Shown: one piece after another, positions 17,622-29,410 of the stretch
Layout: each line of letters begins with the position of its first letter
Numbering within the stretch: position 1 is the stretch's first letter
NCBI GenBank assembly: GCA_000149265.1
Contig: CH003424.1
Coordinates: 813,365-877,364 of the forward strand
Source: Ciona savignyi
Lineage: Eukaryota > Chordata > Ascidiacea > Phlebobranchia > Cionidae
Length of the DNA: 64,000 nt
Reading direction: 5' to 3'
The notes under the pieces: generated by a model
What the model saw: only the letters and a program-made list of their open reading frames with translations
Databases searched by the model: none
Told to the model about the DNA's origin: nothing
Made by a program: the position numbers and the translations under genes

Positions 17622-17825
17622 AGCACAGATGGATTTGACACTTTTATTCCACACCAAATCTGTTTCACCAATATTTCATAATTTGCAATAGAAAGTCAAC
17701 GTAATATTCATTTAAAGCGGTAATTCTTTCTATTTATCACCTAACATTTGTTACGAGTAATTTAAAGCGCAGATTACGTCACCACGGATAGTGACGTAAT
17801 AAACGATGTGCAGAATATAGAATCT

Positions 17826-20569
17826 TTAAATCTCGGGTTCGAGTTCGCCAACACTTCCGTCAACTGCGGTGATTGAAACTTCACTCGCTGAGAACCATCG
17901 AGTCAGGTAGTTGAACTCGAAGCGGAACTGTGGGGAACATTTGTTGATTAGTTGTTGACATTTGTTGGTTAGTCGTTGATATTTGTTGATTAGTCGTTGA
18001 AATTTGTTGATTAGTCGTTGACATTTGTTGATTAGTCGTTGAAATTTGTTGATTAGTCGTTGACATTTGTTGATTAGTTGTTGAAATTTGTTGATTAGTC
18101 GTTGACATTTGTTGATTAGTTGTTAAAATTTGTTGTTTTATTATTGGGATTTGTTGATTATTCGTTCAAATTTGTTGATAAGTCGATGAAATTTCGTGAT
18201 TAGTCGTTAAAATTTGTTGATTAGTCGTTAAAATTTATTGACTAGTCATTAAAATTCGTTGAATATAAATTAAAGTTTGTTGAATAATTATTGAAATTGT
18301 TAAAATTCATGATTAGCGACGTAATGCGTCGGAAAGTATCTTGATAACAAATCGTGGTTACCTCTGTCTGTGAGCCATCAAAGTTGCCAATTGTGTACGA
18401 GTTGCCGACGACCGATTCAACCATCGCTGGAGCGTCAACCTGGTAAGATAATGAAGGTTGTTTAGGTCTAGTTATAGTTGATTATTTTTTCAAATAAAGC
18501 AAACTACGGCACCGGAACTGAAAAGTACTAAAACGAACAGCCGAAATGGAAACAAAAATTAATAATTAAGACGTTTTTGTTGATAAAATTGTTTGCGCGG
18601 TCGAATTGTTGGGTTTCTTGCAATAATTGGATTTTAAATAAGCCAAACAATGTCCAAGTTATTGGACTTTAATAGGTGAATGGGAAAACGCAAGGAACGG
18701 TATCGCCCGCCAATGGTCAGATTTTCACCTTGCCCAATCACACAATCGACTAGCTAATGACCAGTTTCAAGTCTGCAACCTTTCATCTGAAAAGCGACGC
18801 ACCAACCCACGCTATTCAGTCGAACTTACATTGAAGTTATCGACAGAGTCTGGGAGAGTGAGAATAATCTTGGTCGAGTTGGTCAAGTCGAGGTCAGTGA
18901 TTCTTGCTCGAGTGTAGTTTTGCTCCATGTTGTTGGGAAACGACTCAACAGAAACTGGAAATTTAAGTAAATCGGTTTATTAGGAAATACTGGAACAAGG
19001 TTATCGGTGTGTTGTGATTCAAACTTTTACTGTTTTAGTTTAACACATTAATATACTGGGTTTAGGAGAAGTTAGCTGAGTGACTTATCATAGGACACAA
19101 CCGACCAGCCAAAGACCGGTTTTATTCACCTTTCGGCTGCTTGTAAAAAAATAACGCTATTTTTAAATGAGCTAAAACCAGTGGTTCCCAACCTGGGGGT
19201 CGCGACCCCCAAAGGGGTCGCAAAGCATGTTAAAGGGGGTCGCGAAGCTGTTGCTAATGTAAGAACAAAGGTGAATGTCAGTAGGACTGGGTACCGGTAC
19301 CGCGGTACGCTAGTAGTATGTGCTATCCTGTGTATAACTTTTCATTGAGACATTTCATTCGGATTGCTTGTAGCACAATATTAATTATTGCATCAGTATG
19401 CGTCGATTGTTATGTCATAAACTATGACCACATGACTGTAGACATGCAATAGATTGGAACTTTATTAGGGAAGTAGCCTAGTATATTATACAACAGAAAT
19501 CAGTCAAGACTTGAAATTGGTAAAAATTGTTAAGGGGAGTATTATACACGTTTAGAACCTACAAGGTCAACCATCGCACTGATTTGTTAATAAATGCAAG
19601 TAAAACATTTTTGTGCTAACTTTCTAATTTTGCTTTTAGGATAGAATATAAGCGTGGGTCACGGAATCTGCGAAAAAAATTAAGGGGGTCACTAAGACAA
19701 AAAGGTTGGGAACCACTGAGCTAAACGGTCCGGCGCAATGCGGGTATTCGTATTTAAAATTAAAATTAAATATGAAAATTTGAAACTCATTTTTGTTTGA
19801 AATTTTGACAATTTTGGTTGAGATTAGGACATATGAAGACCATTCAACAAACGTAAAACCGATTGTTGGCTTACTTGGGCTTTGGTTGTTGACGTCACAA
19901 GACCACGTGATTTGGGAAGAGTTGAATTCTTCGGCGAAGAAATTGATGATGAAGGTGAAGTTGCCGGTCGCTTGCCACGCGTGTGGGGCGGAAATGGCGT
20001 ACAAGCCGGTAGCGGCGGACGATTGTGCTGGAACAATGTCGCCTTCGAATACGTGGAACCAATACACGGGCTCCGGTAATTGCAGAAGACACGTTCCGTT
20101 CCCAATAGCGTTGTACCCAGCAACTACCAATGCTCCAGCTGGGGTTCGGTCATTAGCAGGCCAGGTGTCGATGTAGGCGACTGGAAAGTTTAAATTAAAT
20201 ATAATTTTTAGTTTTAAAGTCGGTAAAGACAATCGTTATTTCTACTTTTGTTATAATCATTACGCAACTATTTATTCTGACCTGAATTTACTCAAACTTG
20301 AAAGTTAAGTTTAATATATTTTTACCAATAATATTTTTGAATCGGTAAAGATTGCGTTATTTCTATAATCTTTAATTTATCATTATGCCACTATTTACGC
20401 TTGCCTACATATATGCCAACGAAAAATATAAACTAAATTGGTGAACTGAAATCTGTACGAAACCAATATTTCTTTCATATTTTGATTCTTAAATTCTTCT
20501 ACATTCAAACTTACCTTGAGAATAAGCAACGCTGAAAACGATGGACAAAATTGCGATTGAAAGCTTCAT
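17826..20569 (-). CDS. Secreted glycoprotein of unknown family, copy 2
   Basis: Five exons: 20515-20569, 19875-20180, 18830-18954, 18362-18439, 17826-17927. Exon lengths are identical to copy 1 (55, 306, 125, 78, 102), giving 221 residues. By eye the protein differs from copy 1 at one residue in exon 2 (FFAEEF here, FFDEEF in copy 1); the other coding differences noted are synonymous. Signal peptide, TATA box (20654-20660), cysteines and sequons are all kept, so both copies look functional. Intron 1 is only about 330 bp because it lacks the satellite element of copy 1. Intron 2 carries a 540-bp hAT element that copy 1 lacks. The duplication is therefore recent compared with these insertions. 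Function unknown. Confidence 0.8.
17940..18240. repeat. 21-bp minisatellite in intron 4 of secreted copy 2
   Basis: About nine regular units plus diverged ones. Copy number and unit variants differ from copy 1. Confidence 0.85.
18673..18825 (-). mobile_element. SINE family A touching the exon 3 donor of secreted copy 2
   Basis: Counterpart of 10688-10842. Confidence 0.65.
19179..19718. mobile_element. Non-autonomous hAT element in intron 2 of secreted copy 2
   Basis: 540 bp with ends CAGTGGTTCCCAACCT and its complement AGGTTGGGAACCACTG. Flanks AGCTAAAAC and AGCTAAAC form a near-perfect target duplication. Copy 1 shows the empty site near 11500. Confidence 0.9.
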
Positions 20570-20653
20570 CTTGTTAGTTCTTGTTTTTCGACTGAGATCT
20601 GACTGTTGTAGAGTTCGTATTGTTCTGTGATGATCGTACCTTCCATGCCTGGC

Positions 20654-20660
20654 TTATATA
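20654..20660 (-). promoter_or_regulatory. TATA box, secreted gene copy 2
   Basis: Same TATATAA and spacing as in copy 1. Upstream similarity continues to about 20948. Confidence 0.75.
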
Positions 20661-20948
20661 TCCCATTTGTTTAGCTTAATTAGTTTCCAGTACAAACGAA
20701 TTCGCTATAATTTCGAATTCTTCTGAGGGGCGACGTGTACCGGATAAGTGGTCTTCTGCTGATACAACTGTTACGTCATACACAGACAACATACGACATA
20801 GAAGTCGTACTAACTCGGAAGGACTAAATGACCGACTAATTACAGGTGCTAGCGTCCAATTTAAGAGTCCAGGTGGTAATTTCTGCGGTACCTACCTTAA
20901 ACCAGTCGTGGATTGAATAATTTCGTGTAGAAAATGTGGCAAATTAAA

Positions 20949-22827
20949 CCGCCCACAACTGACAACTGACTTCAACGTGGCTTTAATTGCTAAATTGAGT
21001 GGATAGATATGTATGATGCGTCATTACGTAACATGTGATCACGCTCTGAACACGTATAAGGCGTATGGTCACTTAATTGACGTTTTAATATAAAGACATG
21101 AAAGACCTCTGTCGCATACGAAAACACAAAATTTGTCTTTAACTTAGATATTTGAAAAAATATTGCGAAACTACAGAAACTGTTGTATTTCAGCTGAAAA
21201 ACTGAGAAGCAAAATTATTAATTAACCGTTTATATCAAATTCTTACTATTTCGTTACTTAGGCTTAGGTTAAACCAGTTTAAAAACAGGGAATTTCTCAA
21301 TACCATACTTAATTATGACGAAACAGTCCTTTTACGGGCAAGCCGAATTACAAAATGTTAGCTTCTATGACGTCACAGTACTAAATATTATTGTTTTAGC
21401 AAAATCTCACCTATGGCGTCACAGTCCTATATAACATTGTTTTAGCAATAAAGGCTTACATGCAATAAAACGAATTTAATCTAACAAAATGAGTTTTTAT
21501 ATTTAAAATGTGTTTTAGGGCTTAGTCATGTAGGTTAGGGTACACCAAACTTCATATATTGGGGAAAAGAAAATTAAAAAAAACTTTATAGGTTCAAACG
21601 GACGCAATATTAAAAAAAGAAAACAACTTCAATTGATTTTAAACGGCGTTTAAATGCAGCCTAACCTAGTTCTCAAGTTCGTTTAATCTTGGAACATGTG
21701 CGGTTAATGTAAACTCGACAGTAGCATATTTCGAACTGTTTATTGAAACACACGAAGCAATAAAAATAGAAACCCGTAATTAAACACCGCAAAATTGCGA
21801 GATTACACAAAAATCGAAAGCAAGGCCTCGTTACACAGCAAAATTGGGCAATTATAAAAATTATATCAAAACATAAGTGGGAAAACTGTTATTTTTGAAG
21901 CAAGTAAGTAATTTTGAGCTGGACAATCGGCAATCCAAAGCAGATTACATTTATAAAATATGCTGTTGACAATGAAAGATACTGGTTCTGTGAGTTTTTG
22001 TAAAGTTGATTAGCCTACGACAAGTCCAAATTAAGTAACGAAATCAACAAAATCTTTGTGCTAGAATTAAGCATATATAGCATTAATAAGCGCATTAAAA
22101 GACTATAGGCATAAGGGAAATCCATTTAGAAATGTAAAACAAATAGTTTTTTAATCCATATATGCCATGTCAATAAAAGTCGGTCACTGTGAACGTAAAT
22201 ATTAAAATGGCAAAAAGGGCAACGAAACTGCAAATTATTTGATCGCACATTATGATGGATAAACATATGTTAATGGTGTGCTGAATATTAAAGACGGCAT
22301 AACGAACAGCCGTTAAAACAAGTCATTAAAGAATAATAAATTCACTGATATACTAAATATTGTAAAGAAGCAAGTACTGTATATCGTATACAATGCACGC
22401 AGAATGATTAGGAAAATCATTAAAATATGATGTGCCGTTCATACTCTATTTCAAAATTACATCAAAGTTCAAAAAATTAAATAGTTTTTAGAGGTAAAGA
22501 AAACAGTTTAAATGCAGCATGTACCAGTATTATTCTGACAGTGTGAAAATATATGTATAATAGATAAAGATGAATAAAAATCGAGCACTATGAACTTTAG
22601 TAAATAAATTGGCAGGAAAAGAAAAAGGCAACGAAGCGGCAAATCGCAATTTGGTGGCATATTGTTATTATGGTGGATAATACATACCAGTGGCGTGTGT
22701 TTGCTTAAACTTGGTATATGAAACATAACAATGCATAGGCAATCAACAGTTCCTATGATAGTCAAACAAATAAAAATGAGATAATATTTACAAAAGATAA
22801 TAGAAAGAACAATTAAAAAAGAACAAC
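20949..22827. other. Non-coding stretch between secreted copy 2 and the STAND gene
   Basis: AT-rich and without recognised exons. It holds only the diverged direct duplication at 22150-22710. Part may be the 3' UTR of the STAND gene. Confidence 0.4.
22150..22710. repeat. Diverged direct duplication
   Basis: About 150 bp at 22175-22300 is repeated at 22580-22705 (shared GGCAACGAA..GCAAAT and TATG-TGGATAA blocks). Confidence 0.5.
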
Positions 22828-23019
22828 TCGTCCGACCGGTTAGTCTGGTGGTTTAGTGCGATGCATTTCAACCGAATTGTTTCAGATTCGAAACTGGTTG
22901 CTAGCTAGTCGGCTGTGTTCCTGGACGGCACTTAATAAACATTGCCTGAACCCAGCGGAATAATGGGTTCTACCAAATTGAAGAACCGTGTGTATTATAC
23001 AGAACACACTGCAATAAAC
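22828..23019 (+). mobile_element. SINE family A, 5' part
   Basis: Lies 85 bp downstream of the STAND gene stop codon, in antisense orientation to that gene. Confidence 0.75.
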
Positions 23020-23103
23020 GCATTCTACTGTAACAAGTTTTCTTCAGTAATCAGCTTTCATCATAATTCATCTGTAATCATCATAATAACCAAATATCCA
23101 CAG

Positions 23104-26100
23104 TCAACTTGTGATTTGCTGCAATTTTTCAATGTGACTTCTGTGCTCAGGTTTCCACGATGATTTTACAGCTGGGTTTGCCACAATACTACAGCAATGA
23201 GCAATTGCCTTGTCTTTGTGCTCCATATCAAATTGCCCGGTCTTTTCGTAGCATGTTTCTATGGCCATCGCGTAGTTATGTATCGCCCAAGCATAGGTGT
23301 CCGGCTTACCCTCAGTACACTGCAATATGCCGTACGTTTTCCCATTCTTCTGAAACTCAAACCCGAGCAAAAATGTGTCTAGCGCGCCTTTAAAATTGCC
23401 ATAAGCTGCAAGAAATTTGGCCGCTTGGATCACGCAGTGGGGACTCATGTCGAAATTGATGTTTTCAAGTGCCAACTGAAGCATTTTGTTACATTCGTGT
23501 AGCACTTGCTCTGGTAGCTCATTTGGACTGAGTTTTAACAGTAATTTGGTGTTTGCTTTCACCATTAACTTCATTGCATTTAAAATTGTATAGTCTGTAC
23601 CTTCGACTTGTTTGTAAATACCATTCTCATACAGCTGTGCGTCTATTCGTAAAATATCCTGGCATTTTTTACGAGCTAAATACAGACGATTATTTCTTTC
23701 ATGATCAGGTTCATTTTCCCTATTGTGTAGAAGTCGTGGGACTTGTGCATTCGCCAGTGTTATGTATTCCGGCATAATACCCATCTTGGTCTTGGATTTC
23801 ATTGATTTTGTCATGATGGACCCGACCTCTTTTGCTATGCAGTGGCTAAATGCTGTATAGTATTCGCATTTTGCTATGTGTTGTGGATCTATGTGTTCGT
23901 GCCAGTAAACAACCATTCGCCCGTATGTGTGGAAGATACTGCATATTTGCTCGGCTAAGAAAGACTGCTGGTAGCATTTTATCGGAAGAAAGTTCCCAGT
24001 ACTTCGTAAGACCTCAAGATGCTCAGACGTTAGCATACAGTGATTTTCAACAGCGCTGCGAATATCCTTCAGTAAAATACATGACTTTGCTATCCCATAC
24101 ATTTTCGCTGTATGTTCTTCAAACTCTGACACGTTTCTTTTGTCCAAAACCAGTGTTGATAAAATAAATTTATCAACAAATTTCTCTTTCATTTTGACTC
24201 CAGCGTCTGCACATTGCTTCGCTATCTTTTTTGCATCTTTTTTTGGGTCTTTTCCCTCCACATACTCCAATGAATCAGGCACCGCCATCTGAAAGAGACC
24301 ACACCCAGTAACACAAGTATATGAGCAAGCAACCGTCCAAGTATAAGTTGCCGCCGTGAAAAGAACATCCAGTGCATCTCGCCATTTCTCTGAAATTCTG
24401 TTTTGAATCAAAGCTTGCCCGAGGAGGTTGTGCAACCGACAAACCGACATCAAGATCATAAAATCAACCTCATCCTGTTGTTTTAAATCAAAGTTCAGAG
24501 ATAAATATTTCCTGGAATGTTTTACCAAGGCATCTATGTGAGGGCGTAGTTGATTGAGTTTAATATCTGCATGTCTCTCCCTATTATCCTTGCTTATCAT
24601 TCCAATCATGATTTCCAGCGCAAATCGAAGATCTTGTTTGCACACTTTAGCAGAAGCTCTATAAGAGTCGAGCAAATATTGAGGCAAAGTAATACAACCG
24701 TGCTTGAAGGCAGCACAACCCTCCATATCTCCAGCGAGATGTGAAAGTTGCTTTGAAATTTTCAAAGTTTCAACTTGGTTCAGCGCTTCTCTCTCAGTGA
24801 CTGATAATTCATCGTTATTTATCCTCAATCGCTGGCAAATTCTGCTGATAAAAAACACGGGAATATCTTCATTATGAAGGTAACAGAGTATAGCCAAATA
24901 CTCTGACGCTGTGTCAAGGGAGTGCAAAGCTTTAAATGATTCCAAATTCTTGGCGCTGGTTCTGGCAAGCAGTCTAGCTTCGTTTTCGTGAATGTCTTTC
25001 ACTGCAGCTGGCTCTTGCATCGTTTTCAAATATGCAGCGTACGGGAAATTGTATTCGATGCAATTATATTTGGTTGCTTTCATACACACTGGGTTTCTGC
25101 CGAGATATTTCGCCAACTCTGTTGCGTCCTTTTGATTGAAAGGCTTTAATTCAACAGCAGAGTCTCCAAGTGGGTATTGGTTGATTGGATTGTCTTCTTC
25201 AGGACTCATGAGATAAGCACATGCTTCAGTGAGTGAAAAGGCTTGAATTTGAAAGCAGATAAAATGTGGGTTCATATCAGACTCAAACATCAAACTACAA
25301 CTGCATTGTTCTGAAATAAAAATTGCTTGAATGAAACATTCATTGTTGTGTCGGTAGCGGTTAAGTTGTTGAATGAAGCCAATCACACTTTCTGTGAATT
25401 GATCAAATGCGAATATTGCCTTTATCCGATTTTCAATAAGCAAATCAAAAAGAGCGTTAAATTTTCCATTTTTAGCATCATCTTTCAGAGCTGGAAATTT
25501 AGATTTAATAGTTTTTGAAACTTCCCCACATTCATCCAAACATGAAGCCATTTGAAGTGCCAGTGGAGTTTTGCTTGCAAACTGCCATACAAGGGATTTA
25601 TTATAAGAGGATTTTTTCGCCGAGATTGAAAGATGTTGGAGCAAGGATAACAAGAAGCAATGTTTCCCGGATCCACGATTTCCATGCAAATGAAGAAGAG
25701 CAAAGTTGGATTCTGTGTTTTTGACAAGTCTTTTAAATTCTTCCGTTTTCTAAAAAGATTTGACATAATTAGCATTTGCCCATTTTGACATAAATTAGCA
25801 TTTAAAATTGGCTTGCGACAATTGACATAGGATAGGTTTATGTTGTATTTGTGTGGGTGGAAAAACACAAGGGGCGTCATCACACGGTTAATCTTTGGGT
25901 TTCCAAAGCGATTGCAGTGTGTTGTATATGATTGAAAAGTTCTTTCAGTTTTAGTAGAACCCATTATTTCAATTCAGGCAATGTCCGCTAAGTGCCCTTT
26001 CTAGGACAGATCTGTCTGTCTTTCTTGCGACTGGATTCGATTCGATCCCACCCCCTTTCGACTGCCTGTGGCACAAATTGTTTTTAAATAAATGTTTTGC

Positions 26101-29006
26101 TAAGTTACAATGATAAACTTAACTCCAATGGAATTTAAATAATATCACCACAAAATTTTAAAGCAAGCATGGGCAACATTCGGCCTATGATAATTCCCCA
26201 ATGTTTGTTTGGTTGAAAGCAGCATGTGCTAGGCTGCGCGCCGGTGTACTTGTTTAGCTGTAAAGTGTTGTAATAGTGGAGCAGTGCTTTGTGAAATAAA
26301 GGTGTTGATTGTGCATCTTTTATTTTTGTATCGCCTGTCAGGTCCCTTTGAATTGGCTTAATAAAGTAAATGAATAAAGTAAATCTTTATACCAGTGTTA
26401 GAAAAAACAGTAACTATGTAGCAATCATTTGTATGCAAAGTTAAAAGTCATTTAAAAGATTTCATAAATAAGATTTTTTTATTTGCATTAACATAATTTT
26501 ACAATGTAGACTACGTGGCTTTCTCATGTGTTTTTTATTTTGGTTATTTTTACGGAATTTATTTGAGAAATGAACAATTTAACAGAAACTTTTTTTATTT
26601 TTTTTGGTATTGTAATTGTTCGAATTATAATGTAAGTGTCTTTGTTTGTTCATATGTACCTAGGAAGCACTGTCACCATGTTTTATCAGCAATGCTTCGT
26701 AAATAAAAGCATTAAATTTACAATTCTAGCTACAATTACTCACAATAAAGTGCAACGGAGCCTCTGAAATGTGATGGACATGGAAATCTTCATTGTTAGA
26801 ACAATCCTTTCGACTTAATTTGTTGGACAAGTCATCTGTAGAGACATGTTCTATGTCCGTTTTTTCGTTCGTAGTAAGTCGAGCTAAATAAAACAAAATA
26901 TTTATTGATAAAAACTGCAATGTTATTATAAAAACTGTAAGCACAGAAACCTTTAATTATTAAGTTGGTTATAGGTTTAGCCGTTTAATATTCAGTTATT
27001 CATTCAATGCATTTGGTTGGTTATCATTGCTATTTGAATTTAAATAAATGAATAATGCACTAGTAAATGAATACAATGCATTGCAAGTGTCTTTGGCTAA
27101 ATAATAAATGGTCGACTGGTCAATATTGGAAATTGCTTACATATCAAACTCACAGCTTTATGATGGGATAGGATATTTATGTTTATCCCCATCAATGAAA
27201 AAGAAAGGACGGTTATCACACGGGACACGGACAATTGGATCATCTCACACTACAGTCTAGTTTCTACAGTTTAGTAAACCCATTAATCCACTGTGGGTTC
27301 TGGGAATGTCCATTTAGTGCCGTGCCCAAAGATACAACAGACTAGCTAGCGACCAGTTTCTATTTCTGCAAACTTTCGGTTAAAAGGTGACGCACTATCC
27401 CTTTAAGCAATTTGTAATCCGATTCGGCAAACTGACCTTCGGACGTCTGTTATTATTATAATCAATCAGCTGGTTTGTGTTTTCATTATAAGTCACCTTT
27501 TAAAGCTACTACCGGTACTGCAAGTAAATTCTAAGCTAACATACATAACTGTTGATTCTTGGCAACAAAAATGGCAAAATACTAAATTTAAAAATAAGAA
27601 AAAATACTAAAACAATCTGAGTTCGACTGAATTAAATCAACATGTGAATCTATACAACACACTTCAATAGCTCCGGTAACTGGACGGTGGGCGCGAGGTG
27701 ATCTGACGATTATCCGTGTGTTAACCCCCTTGTTTTTTATTCACAGGGATAAACATAAATATCCTATCCTATCCTGTTTCCTGTTGTATTAATTTAATAT
27801 TGAGCCCTCTTTTGATATTATATAGTAGTAATACCAGTAGCCGAATATACAAACCAAGTTCAGCACTTAAACACTGAAGCAAAACCGGCTTCCAATCGTT
27901 TTTCCCAATGTGATCAATGTTGATGGAAGGTGACAGGTCTTGGATCCCTCGTTTCCATGAATTGTTTTGGAATATCCGTTTATCTGAAAATACAAAATAA
28001 TGGTTTAGTTGGTAAACATGACGCTTAGAACTGGAAGATGTAACTATGATGTTAATTTGTTGGACAACGCTAAAGGGAGGAAAAGCTGGAGAATGAGGAA
28101 AACTATTCACCAAAACCATGGAAATTAATTTTATAACCCTTTCCTGAACACTAATCTCAAGCCCAGAACTAACCCTAACCCCATGTTTAAAACTAACCTT
28201 AATGCTTTAATATTCATTTTAGAGCAGTTGCCCTACTTCCCGCCTTCCCGCTTTCCCTCCTTTTAGTTTTCCCCTAATTTGTTTAAAAGCTAGGAAATAG
28301 GTCAAAATAAAAGTTAGAAGAAGTAGCTATGGAACGGGAAAATGTGTAAAAACGCTGCATTTGAAATTTCATATTTAGTCTTGTACTTGGCCCCTTATTA
28401 ATGAGAGTAAGGTATTATAACATGGGTAAACGTCAGATTATCACAGGCTCATAGTCGAGTTACTGCAGATATATGGGTTGTGAGTTCTTTTTAAACATTT
28501 GGCTTTAAAACCATTGGATTAAGGTAGTGGTCATACAATACTGTGTGCCTTTTTACCTTGCTACAACCTGTTTGGCCACCTGTAAACCTTTGATCAATTA
28601 GAAGTGTGTGGGCTTTCAACCGAAAATTTCGGTTCAAAACCAGTCACTGGCTTAGTCTGCTGACTGTTGGCACTATTTGATGCTAATGATATAGCATATT
28701 TACAATGGTTTGTAATAAAACTCCACAAAAGTTCAACTTCATTCAACATACTGCAATAGCTTAAGTAACCTAACATAACCACACGATATTTTGACGATAT
28801 AACCGACCTTACATTTAACCACCTACAAAGACACAACATGAATTTTCCACCAACCATGACAGTTTCTAACCTGAATCAGATTCCACAGTAACCCAGCTGA
28901 TCACTGTTGTCAAGAAATCATTGAGATCTTCATTTTGTTTCTGAATTTGGTCCAACAAACTCCGAGGAATGTTGCACGCAATCAATCTACTTTTCCATGC
29001 CTCCAT
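23104..29006 (-). CDS. STAND / NB-ARC-like NTPase with helical C-terminal repeats
   Basis: Exons 28871-29006, 27855-27983, 26744-26883 and 23104-25749 join in phase to 1016 residues starting MEAWKSRL. The donor of exon 2 (GTTTGT) is non-ideal. Residues 1-135 are a helical, unassigned N-terminus where death-fold adaptors often sit. The ATPase core starts near residue 136: Walker A GNRGSGKH (158-165) has His where Ser/Thr normally binds Mg-nucleotide, and IKAIFAFDQF (about 245-254) is a Walker B-like strand. A sensor-like strand (AIFISEQC) and a GLPLAL-like helix (LGRNPVCMKA) follow. The remaining roughly 550 residues are alpha-helical and TPR-like, without WD40 or LRR. The class includes NLR/APAF1-type signalling switches; a role in innate immunity or cell death is inference. 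Exon 1 begins 404 bp downstream of the DNAAF4 stop on the same strand. Confidence 0.75.
25826..26060 (-). mobile_element. SINE family A, degraded
   Basis: Tail and body clear; head rearranged. Lies about 80 bp from the acceptor of the large STAND exon. Confidence 0.6.
26165..26320 (+). repeat. Dispersed repeat, copy 1
   Basis: Shares the CAATGTTTGTTT, AGCAGCATGTGCTAGGCTG and AGTGCTTTGTGAAATAAAGG blocks with the reverse copy at 52378-52495. The left end GCATGGGCAACATTCGGCC looks hAT-like. Lies in STAND gene intron 3. Confidence 0.55.
27163..27415 (-). mobile_element. SINE family A
   Basis: Complete but diverged; STAND gene intron 2. Confidence 0.7.
27636..27776 (+). mobile_element. SINE family A, 3' half
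   Basis: Ends 79 bp before STAND exon 2. Confidence 0.75.
28070..28266. mobile_element. MITE with CTAAAGGGAGG-type inverted ends (STAND gene intron 1)
   Basis: Left CTAAAGGGAGGAAAAGC mirrors right GCTTTCCCTCCTTTTAG. The interior has repeated AACTAACC motifs. Relatives lie at 47240-47340 and 48574-48750. Confidence 0.6.
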
Positions 29007-29410
29007 ACCACAACTTACACATTAATTGTTCCACCTATTTCCCTAAATAGAATTAAGTTATAGTCAAAACCACAGTACACAGAGTTTTACAGCTCTCAGA
29101 AGGCACAGTTAATGGAATTAGAGAAGGCACAGTTAATGGAGTTAATGGACAAATTTCACTTATAAGTTTGGCAAAATTTGCACTTAGTGTTCTAGCACAA
29201 ATTATTAAAAATAAGATAAAAAATCTAAACGCTGTCACATAATTTTACGATATATTTTACACATAAATGCAAGTTAAGAATTTACAGTGGGCTATTTAAT
29301 ATAGCCAGTTGCACAAATTATACTGATCTATAGCAGCCTAACTTCTTTGTCAGCTTATTTTTTATACACAGGTCCATCACCTTATACATTTTTAGACTGT
29401 GGAAACCAAA
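29007..29410. other. Short interval between DNAAF4 and the STAND gene
   Basis: 404 bp between the DNAAF4 stop and the next ATG on the same strand. TTCTATTTAG on the minus strand about 45 bp before the ATG could be a cis- or trans-splice acceptor. Confidence 0.4.

Larger units (their letters stand above)
17510..20948. repeat. Segmental duplication, copy 2
   Basis: The left breakpoint abuts a SINE tail at 17508-17510. The right end fades after a shared short motif (GTGGCAAATTAAA). Internal difference: a hAT element at 19179-19718. Confidence 0.9.

Noticed and set aside
19793..20176. Plus-strand ORF opposite secreted gene exon 2 (also at 11649-11939)
   Set aside because: Antisense shadow of the coding exon.
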